Below, one piece after another: positions 30,707-39,515 of a DNA stretch of 64,000 bases (positions are counted from its first letter, which is position 1; the number at the start of each line of letters is the position of its first letter). This DNA is from Sandaracinaceae bacterium (GTDB taxonomy: Bacteria; Myxococcota_A; Polyangia; Polyangiales; Houyiibacteriaceae), in NCBI GenBank assembly GCA_016706685.1, contig JADJJE010000017.1, forward strand, positions 62,001 through 126,000, read 5' to 3'. The position numbers and the translations under genes were made by a program. The notes under the pieces were generated by a model. That model did not search any database. It was not told the origin of the DNA and was given only the letters and a program-made list of their open reading frames with translations.

Positions 30707-31705
30707 ATGTTGCGTACCGCGATTCTAGGAGTCGGCCATCACGTTCCCAGCAAGGTCGTCACCAACGACGACCTCGCGAAGATGTTCGAGACCAGCGACG
30801 AGTGGATCCAACAGCGCACGGGGATCAAGGAGCGTCGCTACATCGACCACGTCCCGTGCGGCCCCAGCGATCTGGCCGTGCCCGCCGTGAAGATGGCGTG
30901 CGAGCGCGCCAAGATCGACGTCTCCGAGATCGACGCGATCATCTTCGCCACGCTCTCGCCCGACTACACCTTCCCGGGCAGCGGCGTGCTGCTGGGCGAC
31001 AAGCTGGGGCTGCCGGGCGTCCCCGCGCTCGACATTCGCAACCAGTGCAGCGGCTTCCTCTATGGCCTCCAGGTGGCCGACGCCTGGATCCGCTGCGGCA
31101 TGTACAAGCGCGTGTGCCTGGTGGGCGGCGAGGTGCACTCCACCGGCCTCGACTTCACCAACGAAGGCCGTGACGTGGCCGTGCTCTTCGGCGACGGCGC
31201 CGCCGCCACCATCCTCGGGCCCACGGAGGACGCGTCCCGCTGCGTGATCGACGTGCAGGTCCACTCGGACGGCAGCGGCGCGAAGCTGCTCTGGATCGAG
31301 TCCCCCGCCAGCTGCGAGATGCCGCGCATCACGCACGAGATGATCGACAACCGGAGCGTGTGGCCGTCCATGAACGGGCCCAAGGTGTTCCGCTGGGCCA
31401 CCAGCAAAATGCCCGAGGTCGCCGAGCAGGTGCTGGCGCGCAACAACGTGACCGTGGACGACATCGCGCTGCTGGTGCCGCACCAGGCCAACCGGCGCAT
31501 CAACGAGTTCGTGGCGCAGAAGCTCAACATCCCGCCCGAGAAGGTCATCCACAACATCGAGAAGTACGGCAACACCACCGCCGCCTCGATCCCTCTGGCC
31601 CTCAGCGAGGCCATCGGCGAGGGTCGCGTGAAGGAAGGCGACTTGGTGCTCTTCGCGGCGTTCGGAGCGGGCTTCACCTGGGGCGCGGGGCTCGTCCGCC
31701 TCTGA
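30707..31705 (+). CDS. fabH: Beta-ketoacyl-ACP synthase III
   Basis: FabH condenses acetyl-CoA (or branched acyl-CoA) with malonyl-ACP to start fatty acid synthesis. The 332-residue protein has the full catalytic triad: Cys about 114 in NQCSGFLYGL, His about 259 in PHQANRRI and Asn about 289 in EKYGNTTAAS. The C-terminal GAGFTWGAGLVRL is also conserved. ATG 30707 has a good ribosome-binding site (AGGAG, 5 bases upstream) and fits the family start ILGVGHHVPSKVVTN; the longer in-frame extension would translate a terminator and is rejected. No other fab genes are adjacent, so this may be a specialised copy. Confidence 0.96.
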   Translation: MLRTAILGVGHHVPSKVVTNDDLAKMFETSDEWIQQRTGIKERRYIDHVPCGPSDLAVPAVKMACERAKIDVSEIDAIIFATLSPDYTFPGSGVLLGDKLGLPGVPALDIRNQCSGFLYGLQVADAWIRCGMYKRVCLVGGEVHSTGLDFTNEGRDVAVLFGDGAAATILGPTEDASRCVIDVQVHSDGSGAKLLWIESPASCEMPRITHEMIDNRSVWPSMNGPKVFRWATSKMPEVAEQVLARNNVTVDDIALLVPHQANRRINEFVAQKLNIPPEKVIHNIEKYGNTTAASIPLALSEAIGEGRVKEGDLVLFAAFGAGFTWGAGLVRL

Positions 31706-31730
31706 GCGGCGCGGGCGCTGCCTCGAACCC

Positions 31731-32756
31731 GTGTCCGAGATTCACCGAGACCGCGTCGCGGTCGTCATCAATGGCAACGCCAAGGACGTGACGCGCGAGC
31801 TGGTCGACGTCCTCGACCAGATCATCGCCAGCGGTGACCTCTTCGTCACCCGCTCGCTCGAAGAGGGGCGCGAGATCGCCCTCGAGATCGTGTCGCGCGG
31901 CTATCAGACGGTGCTGACGGGCGGCGGCGACGGCACTTTCTCACAGATGGTCACCGCCGTGGTGCACGGCTGCCACGACCAGGGGCGGCCGCTCCCGCGC
32001 TTCGGCCTGCTGCGGCTGGGGACGGGGAACGCGCTGGCCTGGGTGCTGGGGGCGCAGAAGCACCACCGCGGCGTCGTGGCCGACCTCGCTCGCCTCCGCC
32101 GTGAGGGAGGTCACCGCAACCTGCGCCTGCTGGAGGTGGAGGGCACGCTCGCGCCGTTCGCTGGGGTGGGCGTGGACGCGCTGGCGCTGCGCCACTTCAA
32201 CGAGGTGCGCGACGTCATCGCCAAGATCCCGGTCCTGGGACGCTATGGGCGGGGGCGTTTCAGCTACTTCGTGGCCATCGCGGGTCGCACCCTGCCCGAG
32301 GTGCTGGTGCGCTCGCACGCCCACATGCGCGTCATCAACGAGGGGGAGGACGCCTACCGCGTGGGGGCCAACGGGCAGCCCGAGGGCCCGCCCATCCGGC
32401 GCGGCGAGACGGTCTTCGAGGGCCTGGCGCGCGCGGTCACGTTTTCCTCCATTCCCTACTGGGGCTTCGGGTCGCGCATCTTCCCGTTCGCGGACGACCG
32501 GGAAGACCGCTTCAACCTGCGGATCGTGAACCTCGAGTCCATGGATGTGGCGCTGCACATCCGCAGCATCTGGAACGGGACCTTCCGCACACCGCGGCTG
32601 GTGGACTTCCTGGTGGACGCCGTGCGCATCGAGAGCGATGAGATCCTGCCGGTGCAAATCGGGGGGGACGCGGCCGGGACGTCGCGCTGCATCCACGCCA
32701 GGCTGTACCCCGAGCCCATCGCCGTGGTGGACTTCTACGCGCCTCCTCCCATCTGA
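31731..32756 (+). CDS. Diacylglycerol/lipid kinase family protein
   Basis: This 341-residue protein from a GTG start has the DAGK catalytic fold: VAVVINGNAKDVT at the N-terminus, TVLTGGGDGTFSQMV (the GGDGT nucleotide-binding motif), then FGLLRLGTGNALAW (GTGN motif). The C-terminal beta-sandwich domain is less conserved. Such enzymes phosphorylate diacylglycerol, sphingosine-like or other lipids with ATP. It follows fabH by 25 bases on the same strand, hinting at a lipid-related operon. The exact substrate is unknown. Confidence 0.9.
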   Translation: MSEIHRDRVAVVINGNAKDVTRELVDVLDQIIASGDLFVTRSLEEGREIALEIVSRGYQTVLTGGGDGTFSQMVTAVVHGCHDQGRPLPRFGLLRLGTGNALAWVLGAQKHHRGVVADLARLRREGGHRNLRLLEVEGTLAPFAGVGVDALALRHFNEVRDVIAKIPVLGRYGRGRFSYFVAIAGRTLPEVLVRSHAHMRVINEGEDAYRVGANGQPEGPPIRRGETVFEGLARAVTFSSIPYWGFGSRIFPFADDREDRFNLRIVNLESMDVALHIRSIWNGTFRTPRLVDFLVDAVRIESDEILPVQIGGDAAGTSRCIHARLYPEPIAVVDFYAPPPI

Positions 32757-32765
32757 GCGGATGCG

Positions 32766-32795
32766 TTGACCGCGAGGGCCATGCTTCGGTAGCAT
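32766..32795 (+). promoter_or_regulatory. Putative promoter (TTGACC, 18 bases, TAGCAT)
   Basis: -35 TTGACC at 32766-32771 and -10 TAGCAT at 32790-32795 lie upstream of the 32830 gene, giving a leader of about 28 bases that includes an AGGGG ribosome-binding site. Confidence 0.5.
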
Positions 32796-32829
32796 CCCGA
32801 CCCGAACCTGTGTGAACCTAAGGGGTTGC

Positions 32830-33537
32830 ATGCCTGCCCAGTCCTCTCTCGTGCGTGCGCCAGGGCTCATCGCGCTCGCGCTGATCGCCTTCGCCCTCGC
32901 CGCCCCCCGTGTCGCGGCCGTGCCCGTGCACGGCATCGTCAGCCTTCCCCGTCCGCCCGCCGCCGCCCCCGCCCCGGCGGCCGAGCGCACACGCCGTGAT
33001 CACTACTGGAACGTCTGGGCAGAGCTGCTGGACCCCGCCAGCCCGCGCGTGCCCACCGAGCGTGAGGTGAGTGTGGTGCTGACCGGCGAGGCCAACCCCC
33101 GTTCGCGGGGCTGCTCGTACCGTATCGAGGGAGGTGACCTCTTCCCACGCACCTTGGTGGCGCAGGCCAACACGCGCATCTCGCTCGAGAACCGGGACGG
33201 CACGGCGCACCGCGTGTACTCGGACACCCTGCCGGGCCTCACTCCGCTCCGCACCGCGCCAGGGCGCGCGCGTGAGGTGGCCGTCCCCGACGCCGGGCGC
33301 TGGGAGCTGCGCGACCGGGAGTACCCCCAGCTGGTTGGGCACCTGGTGTCCATCCCCGACCTCGCCGCCTGCGCCACCGTCACGCCGCGTGGTGAGTGGC
33401 GCTTCAGTGATGTCGCTCCGGGCACCTACACGCTCAAAGTCTATCGCGCGGGCCAAGAGGCACACGCCGCACCCTTGACCGTCGCCGCCAACGCGCGCGA
33501 CGTGGTCGTCGAACCCATCCTCCTCACGGGTAACTGA
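32830..33537 (+). CDS. Exported protein, cupredoxin-like/carboxypeptidase-regulatory-like
   Basis: This 235-residue protein has a signal peptide (LIALALIAFALAAPRVAAVP) followed by a Pro/Ala-rich stretch. The middle part resembles plastocyanin-like or 'methylamine utilization' domains of unknown role: GGDLFPRTLVAQANTRISLENRDGTAHRVYS, with a His that could be a metal ligand in cupredoxins. The C-terminal segment PGTYTLKVYRAG resembles a carboxypeptidase-regulatory-like beta fold. The start at ATG 32830 has AGGGG 4 bases upstream; a GTG at 32812 is possible but weaker. It is probably co-transcribed with the next gene, which starts 5 bases after its stop. Confidence 0.75.
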   Translation: MPAQSSLVRAPGLIALALIAFALAAPRVAAVPVHGIVSLPRPPAAAPAPAAERTRRDHYWNVWAELLDPASPRVPTEREVSVVLTGEANPRSRGCSYRIEGGDLFPRTLVAQANTRISLENRDGTAHRVYSDTLPGLTPLRTAPGRAREVAVPDAGRWELRDREYPQLVGHLVSIPDLAACATVTPRGEWRFSDVAPGTYTLKVYRAGQEAHAAPLTVAANARDVVVEPILLTGN

Positions 33538-33542
33538 AGAAC

Positions 33543-35405
33543 ATGCTCTCTCGCCTCTGGTACATCGTCCTGGCCGCGTTGGTCGCCGCCGCGCTCATGG
33601 CGACCATGCTCGCGCAGAACGCCTACAACCGCACCTTCGCGGCCCGCCTCAGCGACGACCTGGTGCGCGATCGCACCGAGCTCGAGCTCTGGCTGCGCCT
33701 CGAGGCGCGCACGCGTCTCGACGCCATCGCGCCGCTCGGAGCCAACGGCGACGTGCGCGTGGCCTTGGCGACGGCGACCGACCGGCGCGACCGCACGGTG
33801 GTGGACGCGGCGCTGCGCACCGGGCTCGAGCGCCAGCTCACGCGCCTGAACGACGCGCTCCAAGAGGGCAAGGCGGACATCTTGTTCGCGGTGGACCTGC
33901 AGGGACAGATCATCGGCCAGGTGGGTGGGACGGCGCCGCCGCCCGGCGCGAGCCTCGAGCAGTTCCCGGTCGTGGTGCGCGCGCTGCAGGGCTACGCCAC
34001 CGATGACGTCTGGACGTACAACGAGCAGCTCTACCGCGTGGCCGCGCACCCCGTGGCCCACAACGGGCGCTACGTGGGCGCCGTGGTCCACACCGCGGAG
34101 ATGAACCAGACCTTCGCCGAGCGCCTGGCCGGGCGCATCCCCGGGGCGAGCGTGGGCTTCTTCGCGGAGGAGCGTGTGGTGGCTTCGTCGACGCCGTCCG
34201 GTGTCGCCAACGCCCCGGGCACACCCGAGTTCACCGCCAGCCTTGCCGCCGCACGCGCCGACGAACAATACGTGGCGGGCAACGGCAGCGCGCCGCTGCC
34301 CCTCGGCACCACCGCGGTCGCCATCTACGCCCCGGTCACCGGCACGGCCACGCACGTGGGCGCCGGATACGTGGTGGGCCGGCCCAACCACGCGGTGCAG
34401 TCGCCGATGGCCATCTTCGACAACGCCACCCCCGAAGACCGCGATCAGGTGCCGCTGCCGCTCATCATCGTGGTGGCGCTGGTGATGGGACTCCTCGGCA
34501 TCGGCTTCAGCTTCCTGGAGCACGACCGTCCGCTCAAGAAGCTGCGCGAAGGTGTCCGCGTGCTGGCGCGCCGCGAGGTGGACCGCCTGGACATCGCGGC
34601 GTATGCCGGTGGCTTGCGGCAGGTGGCCGACGACATCAACACCGCGCTCGACAAGGTGGCCTCGGAGGGCCGTGCGGCGGCGCCGCGCGTGTCGGCCAAC
34701 TTGGACGAGATCCTGGGCGCCGCGCCCGCCGAGCGAGACTCCGTGCCGTACTTCGGCTTCGCGACCGACGGAAAGGCCAGCATAGACGCCATCCCCGCAG
34801 CGCCCCCGGCCATGGCTCCTGCGCCTGCGAAGGCCCAGGCTCCCGCGCCGTTGCCTCCGGCTCCGGTGGCCGCCGCTGCGCCGCCGCCCCCACGCCCCGC
34901 CCCGCCCACTCCCGCTCAAGCGGCGCCGCCGCCCGCGCCTCCGAAAGCTGCGGCACCGCCGCCACCCGCGCCCGTGGCAGCAGCCCCCGCCGCCCCGCCC
35001 GCCCCTGCGGCGGCACCGCCCGCGCCGCCGGTGCAGGCCGCAGCGCCGCCCCCTCCCGCCCCCCCGGCTCCGGTTCGCCCGCGCCCACCGGTCGACGACG
35101 ACGACGGCGACGACGAGGACGCCACGATGGTCGCGTCCATCCCCCAGGAGCTGCTGGCGCAGAGCTCGAGCGAGAGCGCTGCCAACGAAGAAGAGCGCCA
35201 CTTCCGCGAGGTCTACGACCGCTTCGTCGCGCTGAAGCAGGAGTGCGGCGAGAGCATCGCGGGCCTCACCTTCGAGAAGTTCGAGGTCACGCTGCAGAAG
35301 AACCGCGACGCGATCCTGGGCCGCCACGAGGCCGCCCGCGTGCGCTTCACGGTCTACACCAAGGGCGGCAAGGCCGCGCTGAAAGCCACGCCACTCAAGG
35401 AGTAG
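33543..35405 (+). CDS. Membrane sensor-like protein resembling the MXAN_5187 family
   Basis: The 620-residue protein has a transmembrane helix at residues 6-24, a periplasmic domain of about 270 residues resembling a Cache-type sensor (ILFAVDLQGQIIGQVGG), a second helix (PLPLIIVVALVMGLLGIGFSF) and a HAMP-like linker (DRPLKKLREGVRVLARREVDRL). A cytoplasmic region of about 150 residues made almost only of Ala and Pro follows. The C-terminal domain (FREVYDRFVALKQECGESIAGLTFEKFEVTLQKNRDAI cut into a helical block) resembles the C-terminal domain named after Myxococcus MXAN_5187. No kinase, cyclase or methyl-accepting domain follows HAMP, so output is unknown. Confidence 0.8.
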   Translation: MLSRLWYIVLAALVAAALMATMLAQNAYNRTFAARLSDDLVRDRTELELWLRLEARTRLDAIAPLGANGDVRVALATATDRRDRTVVDAALRTGLERQLTRLNDALQEGKADILFAVDLQGQIIGQVGGTAPPPGASLEQFPVVVRALQGYATDDVWTYNEQLYRVAAHPVAHNGRYVGAVVHTAEMNQTFAERLAGRIPGASVGFFAEERVVASSTPSGVANAPGTPEFTASLAAARADEQYVAGNGSAPLPLGTTAVAIYAPVTGTATHVGAGYVVGRPNHAVQSPMAIFDNATPEDRDQVPLPLIIVVALVMGLLGIGFSFLEHDRPLKKLREGVRVLARREVDRLDIAAYAGGLRQVADDINTALDKVASEGRAAAPRVSANLDEILGAAPAERDSVPYFGFATDGKASIDAIPAAPPAMAPAPAKAQAPAPLPPAPVAAAAPPPPRPAPPTPAQAAPPPAPPKAAAPPPPAPVAAAPAAPPAPAAAPPAPPVQAAAPPPPAPPAPVRPRPPVDDDDGDDEDATMVASIPQELLAQSSSESAANEEERHFREVYDRFVALKQECGESIAGLTFEKFEVTLQKNRDAILGRHEAARVRFTVYTKGGKAALKATPLKE

Positions 35406-35406
35406 C

Positions 35407-36264
35407 TCACGAGCGGCCGGTGCGCGTGGCACGGAGGATTTCGGGCTCCGCCAGCTGCCCCAGCGCGGCGACCAAGTCGGTGACCGTACGGCGCAGCTCA
35501 CTCATGGCGGGCTCCTTGGGGCGGCTGTCACGCTCGTCCATGTAGAGCGCACGGCTGAGCTCCAGCTGCACGGCGTGGACGCCAGCCGCAGGCCTCCCAT
35601 AGTGCGCCGTGCTGTGCCCGCCGCGGTAGGGTGTGTCGTGCGCCACGCTCAGGCCGAGGGCGCGGAAATGGCGGTCCACGGCGTCAATCACGCTGGGGGC
35701 CGCCGAGGTGCGCCCGAGGGTGCCGGGCACCACGTCGGCGCGCGTGAGGATGGGCCCACCGCGCACGTCGCGCCCTACCGAAGGCATGGAGTGCCCGGCC
35801 ACCAGGATGGCGTAGCCGTGGCGTGCCACGGTCTCGTCGATCAGCGCTCGCAGCTGCGCGTGGTAGGGCTCGTAGAACAGGGCGAGACGCCGTGCATAGC
35901 GCTCGGTGCTGAGGGGGCGACGAAGCACTGGCGCACCGTCCGTCGCCATGCGCCAGATGACCCCGCGACCTCCCGTGGGGTGAGCGCTCGGTGCGTGGAG
36001 CACGGAGAGCGGATCCACGTCGTTCGCGCTGCGGTTGAGGTCCACCACGTAGCGCGAGACCTTGGCGCACAGCAGCGTCGCGCCGACCGACGGTGCCTGC
36101 TCGAACAGCGCATCCACCCAAAGGTCGGCGTCACGCATGAGCGCATCTTTCGGGGCGAACAGCTCGTCGGCGACCTGCTCGGGGACCGCGAGGCCCGCGT
36201 GCGGAACCTCCACGATCACCGGGCCCGGAACGCCCGCCGGCCTCACCAACTCGAAGAACGACAT
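35407..36264 (-). CDS. N-formylglutamate amidohydrolase-family protein
   Basis: The 285-residue protein matches the N-formylglutamate amidohydrolase fold, a zinc-dependent hydrolase family related to carboxypeptidases: VIVEVPHAGLAVP, DADLWVDALF, SRYVVDLNRSANDVDP, YEPYHAQLRALID, AILVAGHSMPSVGRD, HDTPYRGGHSTAHYG and VHAVQLELSRALYMDE. The enzyme of the histidine-degradation pathway releases formate and glutamate, but no hut genes are nearby, so the substrate may differ. It ends one base from the stop of the preceding convergent gene. Upstream, TACACC 8 bases before the ATG is a near-match to the leaderless pattern seen elsewhere in the window. Confidence 0.88.
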   Translation of the reverse strand: MSFFELVRPAGVPGPVIVEVPHAGLAVPEQVADELFAPKDALMRDADLWVDALFEQAPSVGATLLCAKVSRYVVDLNRSANDVDPLSVLHAPSAHPTGGRGVIWRMATDGAPVLRRPLSTERYARRLALFYEPYHAQLRALIDETVARHGYAILVAGHSMPSVGRDVRGGPILTRADVVPGTLGRTSAAPSVIDAVDRHFRALGLSVAHDTPYRGGHSTAHYGRPAAGVHAVQLELSRALYMDERDSRPKEPAMSELRRTVTDLVAALGQLAEPEILRATRTGRS

Positions 36265-36350
36265 CGAAGCGAGGTGTATCGCGGAACGCTGCGAGCGGAA
36301 AGGCTGCCGAGGAACCGCGAGAGACTGGGAATAGAGGGGACGGCCATACG

Positions 36351-36356
36351 TAAACT
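36351..36356 (+). promoter_or_regulatory. -10 hexamer TAAACT in GTAAACTAGGC
   Basis: The 11-base sequence GTAAACTAGGC is repeated exactly at 37815-37825 before the zinc-ribbon kinase gene. Here it would give a leader of about 100 bases. The rest of the gap 36265-36463 shows no other clear feature. Confidence 0.4.
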
Positions 36357-36463
36357 AGGCACCAAAGCGCTTCGTGCGCGCGGTGCACGGTAGTCAGGCG
36401 CCGCGCGGTCCGGTATGTTGCGGTCACGCGCACTCCCATCATCGTGCGCGAGAGGAGTTTCGA

Positions 36464-37714
36464 ATGGTCTTCGGAAGGGTTATGAACTTCGTCAAGGACG
36501 GCATCCAAGAGATGCTGATCCAGCGTCCGGACGACAAGAAGAACCTGATCGTCTACAAGCATCCGGAGAACACGATCCCGACAGGGGCGCAGCTCACCGT
36601 GGATGCCGACGAGGCCGCGGTGTTCTTTCGTGACGGCGGGCTGGTCGGTGCGCTCCGCACGGCCGGTGTTGGCCAGCGCCACACCCTCACGTCGCAAAAC
36701 ATCCCCATCCTCGGCCGCCTGGTGGACAGCGTCACGGGCGGCAACATCTTCCTGACCGACCTGTACTTCGTCACCATGCGCCCCATCTACGGGCAGCGCT
36801 TCGGTGGCGCGCTCGGCTACATCGAAGACCCCATGCTGGGCGAGATGGTGTCGCCCCGCATCTTCGGTGAGTACGCCTTCCGCATCTTCGACCCCGAGCG
36901 CTTCATCGTGAACTACGTCGGGTTGCAGAACCCGGGCAGCAACGAGGACGTCTCACGCTGGCTCACCGGCAAATTCATGAACTCGGTCACCACCGTCATC
37001 GGTGAGGTGATGGAGTCGGAGCAGAAGAGCATCCTGCAGCTCATGCGGCTGCAGCAGCAGCTGGCGCAGACGTTCCTGCAGCGCTGCCCGGACCTCAACG
37101 AGATCGGTGTGCAGATCACCGACGTGGGCGAGTTCCGCGTCAACCTGGACGAGGCCGAGGAGGCCCAGCTCAAGGCCGCGCAGGCCGAGATCGGTACGGC
37201 CAAGCGCCAGGCACGGGCCGCACAGATCGGCATCGGGACCGCGCAGGCGCAGGCCGCGCAGAAGCAGTTCGAGCTGGATCAGAAGTTCCAACAGGACGCG
37301 CGCTACGTGCAGGGCCTCGCGGGCGGCAACTTCGGCGCATACGCTGCCGGTGCAGCCATGATGGGTGCTGGCGAGGGCATGGCCAAGGGAGGCGGCGGCG
37401 AAGGCGGTGGTGGCGGCATGATGGCCGGCGCGGGCCTCGGCGCGGGCTTCGGCATGGCGAACATGATGATGGGCGCCATGCAGCAGCCAGGGCAGGGGCA
37501 GCAGCCTCAGCAACCGGCAGCGCCCGCAGCCGCGCCCTCGGCGGGCGGCACCGTTCAGTGTCCCGGCTGCAAGGCAAACGTCGCCCCGGGCAAGTTCTGC
37601 GCGGAGTGCGGCACCAACCTGAGCCCGGCGCCGCGCTTCTGTCCGTCCTGTGGCACGCCTGGCGCCCCCGGGTCGAAGTTCTGCATGAACTGCGGCACGG
37701 GCTACCCGGCTTGA
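36464..37714 (+). CDS. SPFH-domain protein with C-terminal zinc ribbons (YdjI-like)
   Basis: The 416-residue cytoplasmic protein has an SPFH/band-7-like domain (residues about 1-230; LIVYKHPENTIPTGAQLTVDADEAAVFF), a coiled region rich in Ala, Gln and Glu (AEEAQLKAAQAEIGTAKRQARAAQIG), and a Gly/Met-rich low-complexity stretch. Two C4 zinc ribbons follow (CPGCKANVAPGKFCAEC and CPSCGTPGAPGSKFCMNC). YdjI-type proteins assemble at membranes in Bacillus and respond to envelope stress; that role is from family knowledge. GAGGAG 6 bases before ATG 36464 supports the start. The zinc-ribbon Ser/Thr kinase follows 113 bases later and shares a promoter-like element. Confidence 0.88.
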   Translation: MVFGRVMNFVKDGIQEMLIQRPDDKKNLIVYKHPENTIPTGAQLTVDADEAAVFFRDGGLVGALRTAGVGQRHTLTSQNIPILGRLVDSVTGGNIFLTDLYFVTMRPIYGQRFGGALGYIEDPMLGEMVSPRIFGEYAFRIFDPERFIVNYVGLQNPGSNEDVSRWLTGKFMNSVTTVIGEVMESEQKSILQLMRLQQQLAQTFLQRCPDLNEIGVQITDVGEFRVNLDEAEEAQLKAAQAEIGTAKRQARAAQIGIGTAQAQAAQKQFELDQKFQQDARYVQGLAGGNFGAYAAGAAMMGAGEGMAKGGGGEGGGGGMMAGAGLGAGFGMANMMMGAMQQPGQGQQPQQPAAPAAAPSAGGTVQCPGCKANVAPGKFCAECGTNLSPAPRFCPSCGTPGAPGSKFCMNCGTGYPA

Positions 37715-37815
37715 GCCGAGCTGGCCTGCGGGCGAAGCAAGCGCGACGGGCGGAGCCACGGCTCGGCAGCCCGTCGCGACTGCGGCTTCTCGCCCCCACG
37801 CGGGCCGAGCGATGG

Positions 37816-37821
37816 TAAACT
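37816..37821 (+). promoter_or_regulatory. -10 hexamer TAAACT, putative leaderless promoter
   Basis: GGTAAACT ends 6 bases before ATG 37828, placing the predicted transcription start on the A of the ATG. The surrounding 11-mer is identical to the one at 36350-36360. Confidence 0.5.
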
Positions 37822-37827
37822 AGGCGC

Positions 37828-39507
37828 ATGCGCTTCTGTCCCGCATGCGCTTCGCGCTTCTCCCAAGACGTGAGGTTCTGCCCCACGGATGGGCAGCCCA
37901 CGCAGCAGCTCCCGGACGAGAAGCAGGAGAACGTGGACCCGCTGCTGGGCTCGGTGGTGGATGGCCGCTATCGAGTAGACCGCGTGCTGGGTGAAGGCGG
38001 CATGGGCGTGGTGTACGCCGCCATGCACGTCACGCTCGGCAAGCGCGTGGCGCTCAAGGTGCTGCGCGGCGAGATGGCCCGCGACGACGAGGTGGTGAAG
38101 CGCTTCGTGCAGGAGGCGCAGGCGTCTTCCTCCATCGGCCACGCCAACATCATCGACATCACGGACTTCGGGCGCCTGCCGGACGGCACCTCGTACTTCG
38201 TCATGGAGTACCTCGAGGGCCAGTCGCTCACGCAGCTCATCGAGCAAGGCGGCTCCATGGGAGGAGACGAGGCGCTGGGCATCATCGAGCAGGTGGCGTC
38301 GGCGCTCAGCGCTGCCCACGGGCGCGGCATCATCCACCGCGACCTCAAGCCAGACAACATCTTCCTGGTGAAGCGAGGCCACCAGAACCACTTCGTGAAG
38401 GTGCTGGACTTCGGCATCGCGAAGGTGGGCGGCGCGAACAGCAAGCTCACCAAGACCGGCATGGTCTTCGGCACGCCCTACTACATGTCGCCCGAGCAGG
38501 CGGCGGGTCAGACCATCGACGCGCGCACCGACATCTACGCGCTGGGCATCATCATGTACGAGATGTTCACCGGACAGGTGCCGTTCGATGGCGACACCTT
38601 CATGGGCATCTTGAGCAAGCACATGTTCGAGGCGCCCGTGCCGCCACGTGAGCGCGTGGCGGCCGCCCAGCTGCCGGCCGAGCCCATCATCCTGCGCTGT
38701 CTCGCCAAGCGCCCCGAGGATCGCTACCCCAGCATGGACGCGCTGATCGGGGATCTGCGCTCGGTGGACTCGATAGCGCCCGTGGCCATCGGCAAGTCAG
38801 CGAGTCAGGCGCCGCCACGCAACGTCGCGGGCAAGATCCACACGCCGGCTGGGCGCATTCGGCAAGCCGCCGCCACGGGTGCCACGGGCTCGGGCGCAGG
38901 CACGGGCCGCTGGGTGGTGCTGGGCATAGTCATGGTGCTACTGCTGCTGGGCGGTGTGGCGGGCGCCGCCATGGCGCTGATGCAGCCGCGTGACGAGGCG
39001 GCAGGGGCCATGGCAGAGGTCCCGCGCGTGACCAGCGTGGCCGCGCCCGACTCTGCGCCCCACGCACCGCTCCCCGCCGCGGCAGCCACCGCCGTGCCAA
39101 CCCCCGTTGCGGCTGCAGCGCCCGGCGCAGACGAGGTGGTCCTCGAAGCCCCGCGCTCCATGATCTTGATCCTGACGGATCCAACCGGGGCCATGGTGGA
39201 GCACGATGGCGCGCTGATCGGCAACACCCCGCTCGAGTTTCCGCGACCCGACAGCAGCGCGTCTACCGAGCTGGCCATCTCGCTGTCGGGCTACGAGGAC
39301 GCACGCGTGTCGGTGTCCACGCACTCACCCGACCGCATCGAGGTCAGCCTCAGCGGCGACGCTTCCCGAGGTCGTCGCGGGAGCGCGAGCAACACACGCC
39401 CGACCGCCACCCCCTCTGCGGCAACCCCTGCCCCGGTCACCCCCGCCCCCGTCCCCGTCCCCGCCGCAGTTCGCGCGCCGGACGTCGTTGATCCGTGGGA
39501 CCGCTGA
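37828..39507 (+). CDS. Ser/Thr protein kinase with N-terminal zinc ribbon and PEGA-like C-terminus
   Basis: The 559-residue eukaryote-like kinase starts with a zinc ribbon (CPACASRFSQDVRFCPTDG). A complete kinase domain follows: glycine loop LGEGGMGVVYAA, ATP-binding Lys in VALKVL, catalytic loop IIHRDLKPDN, DFGIAKVGG, and activation segment GTPYYMSPEQAAG. After an Ala-rich linker comes one transmembrane segment (WVVLGIVMVLLLLGGVAGAAMAL), so the C-terminal part is periplasmic. It includes a PEGA-like beta domain (ILTDPTGAMVEHDGALIGNTP) and a Pro/Ala/Thr-rich tail. Such kinases are numerous in myxobacteria. The paired zinc-ribbon SPFH gene upstream is a possible partner. Confidence 0.94.
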   Translation: MRFCPACASRFSQDVRFCPTDGQPTQQLPDEKQENVDPLLGSVVDGRYRVDRVLGEGGMGVVYAAMHVTLGKRVALKVLRGEMARDDEVVKRFVQEAQASSSIGHANIIDITDFGRLPDGTSYFVMEYLEGQSLTQLIEQGGSMGGDEALGIIEQVASALSAAHGRGIIHRDLKPDNIFLVKRGHQNHFVKVLDFGIAKVGGANSKLTKTGMVFGTPYYMSPEQAAGQTIDARTDIYALGIIMYEMFTGQVPFDGDTFMGILSKHMFEAPVPPRERVAAAQLPAEPIILRCLAKRPEDRYPSMDALIGDLRSVDSIAPVAIGKSASQAPPRNVAGKIHTPAGRIRQAAATGATGSGAGTGRWVVLGIVMVLLLLGGVAGAAMALMQPRDEAAGAMAEVPRVTSVAAPDSAPHAPLPAAAATAVPTPVAAAAPGADEVVLEAPRSMILILTDPTGAMVEHDGALIGNTPLEFPRPDSSASTELAISLSGYEDARVSVSTHSPDRIEVSLSGDASRGRRGSASNTRPTATPSAATPAPVTPAPVPVPAAVRAPDVVDPWDR

Positions 39508-39515
39508 GTCGCCCT

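Noticed and set aside
33441..35501. A long open frame on - opposite the MXAN_5187-like gene, rich in Arg and Gly
   Set aside because: It is the complement of the Ala/Pro-coding repeat region, not a separate gene.
36464..37714. Labelling the SPFH protein as a phage or viral core protein, as some databases do
   Set aside because: No other phage gene is present, and the layout fits chromosomal YdjI-like SPFH proteins.
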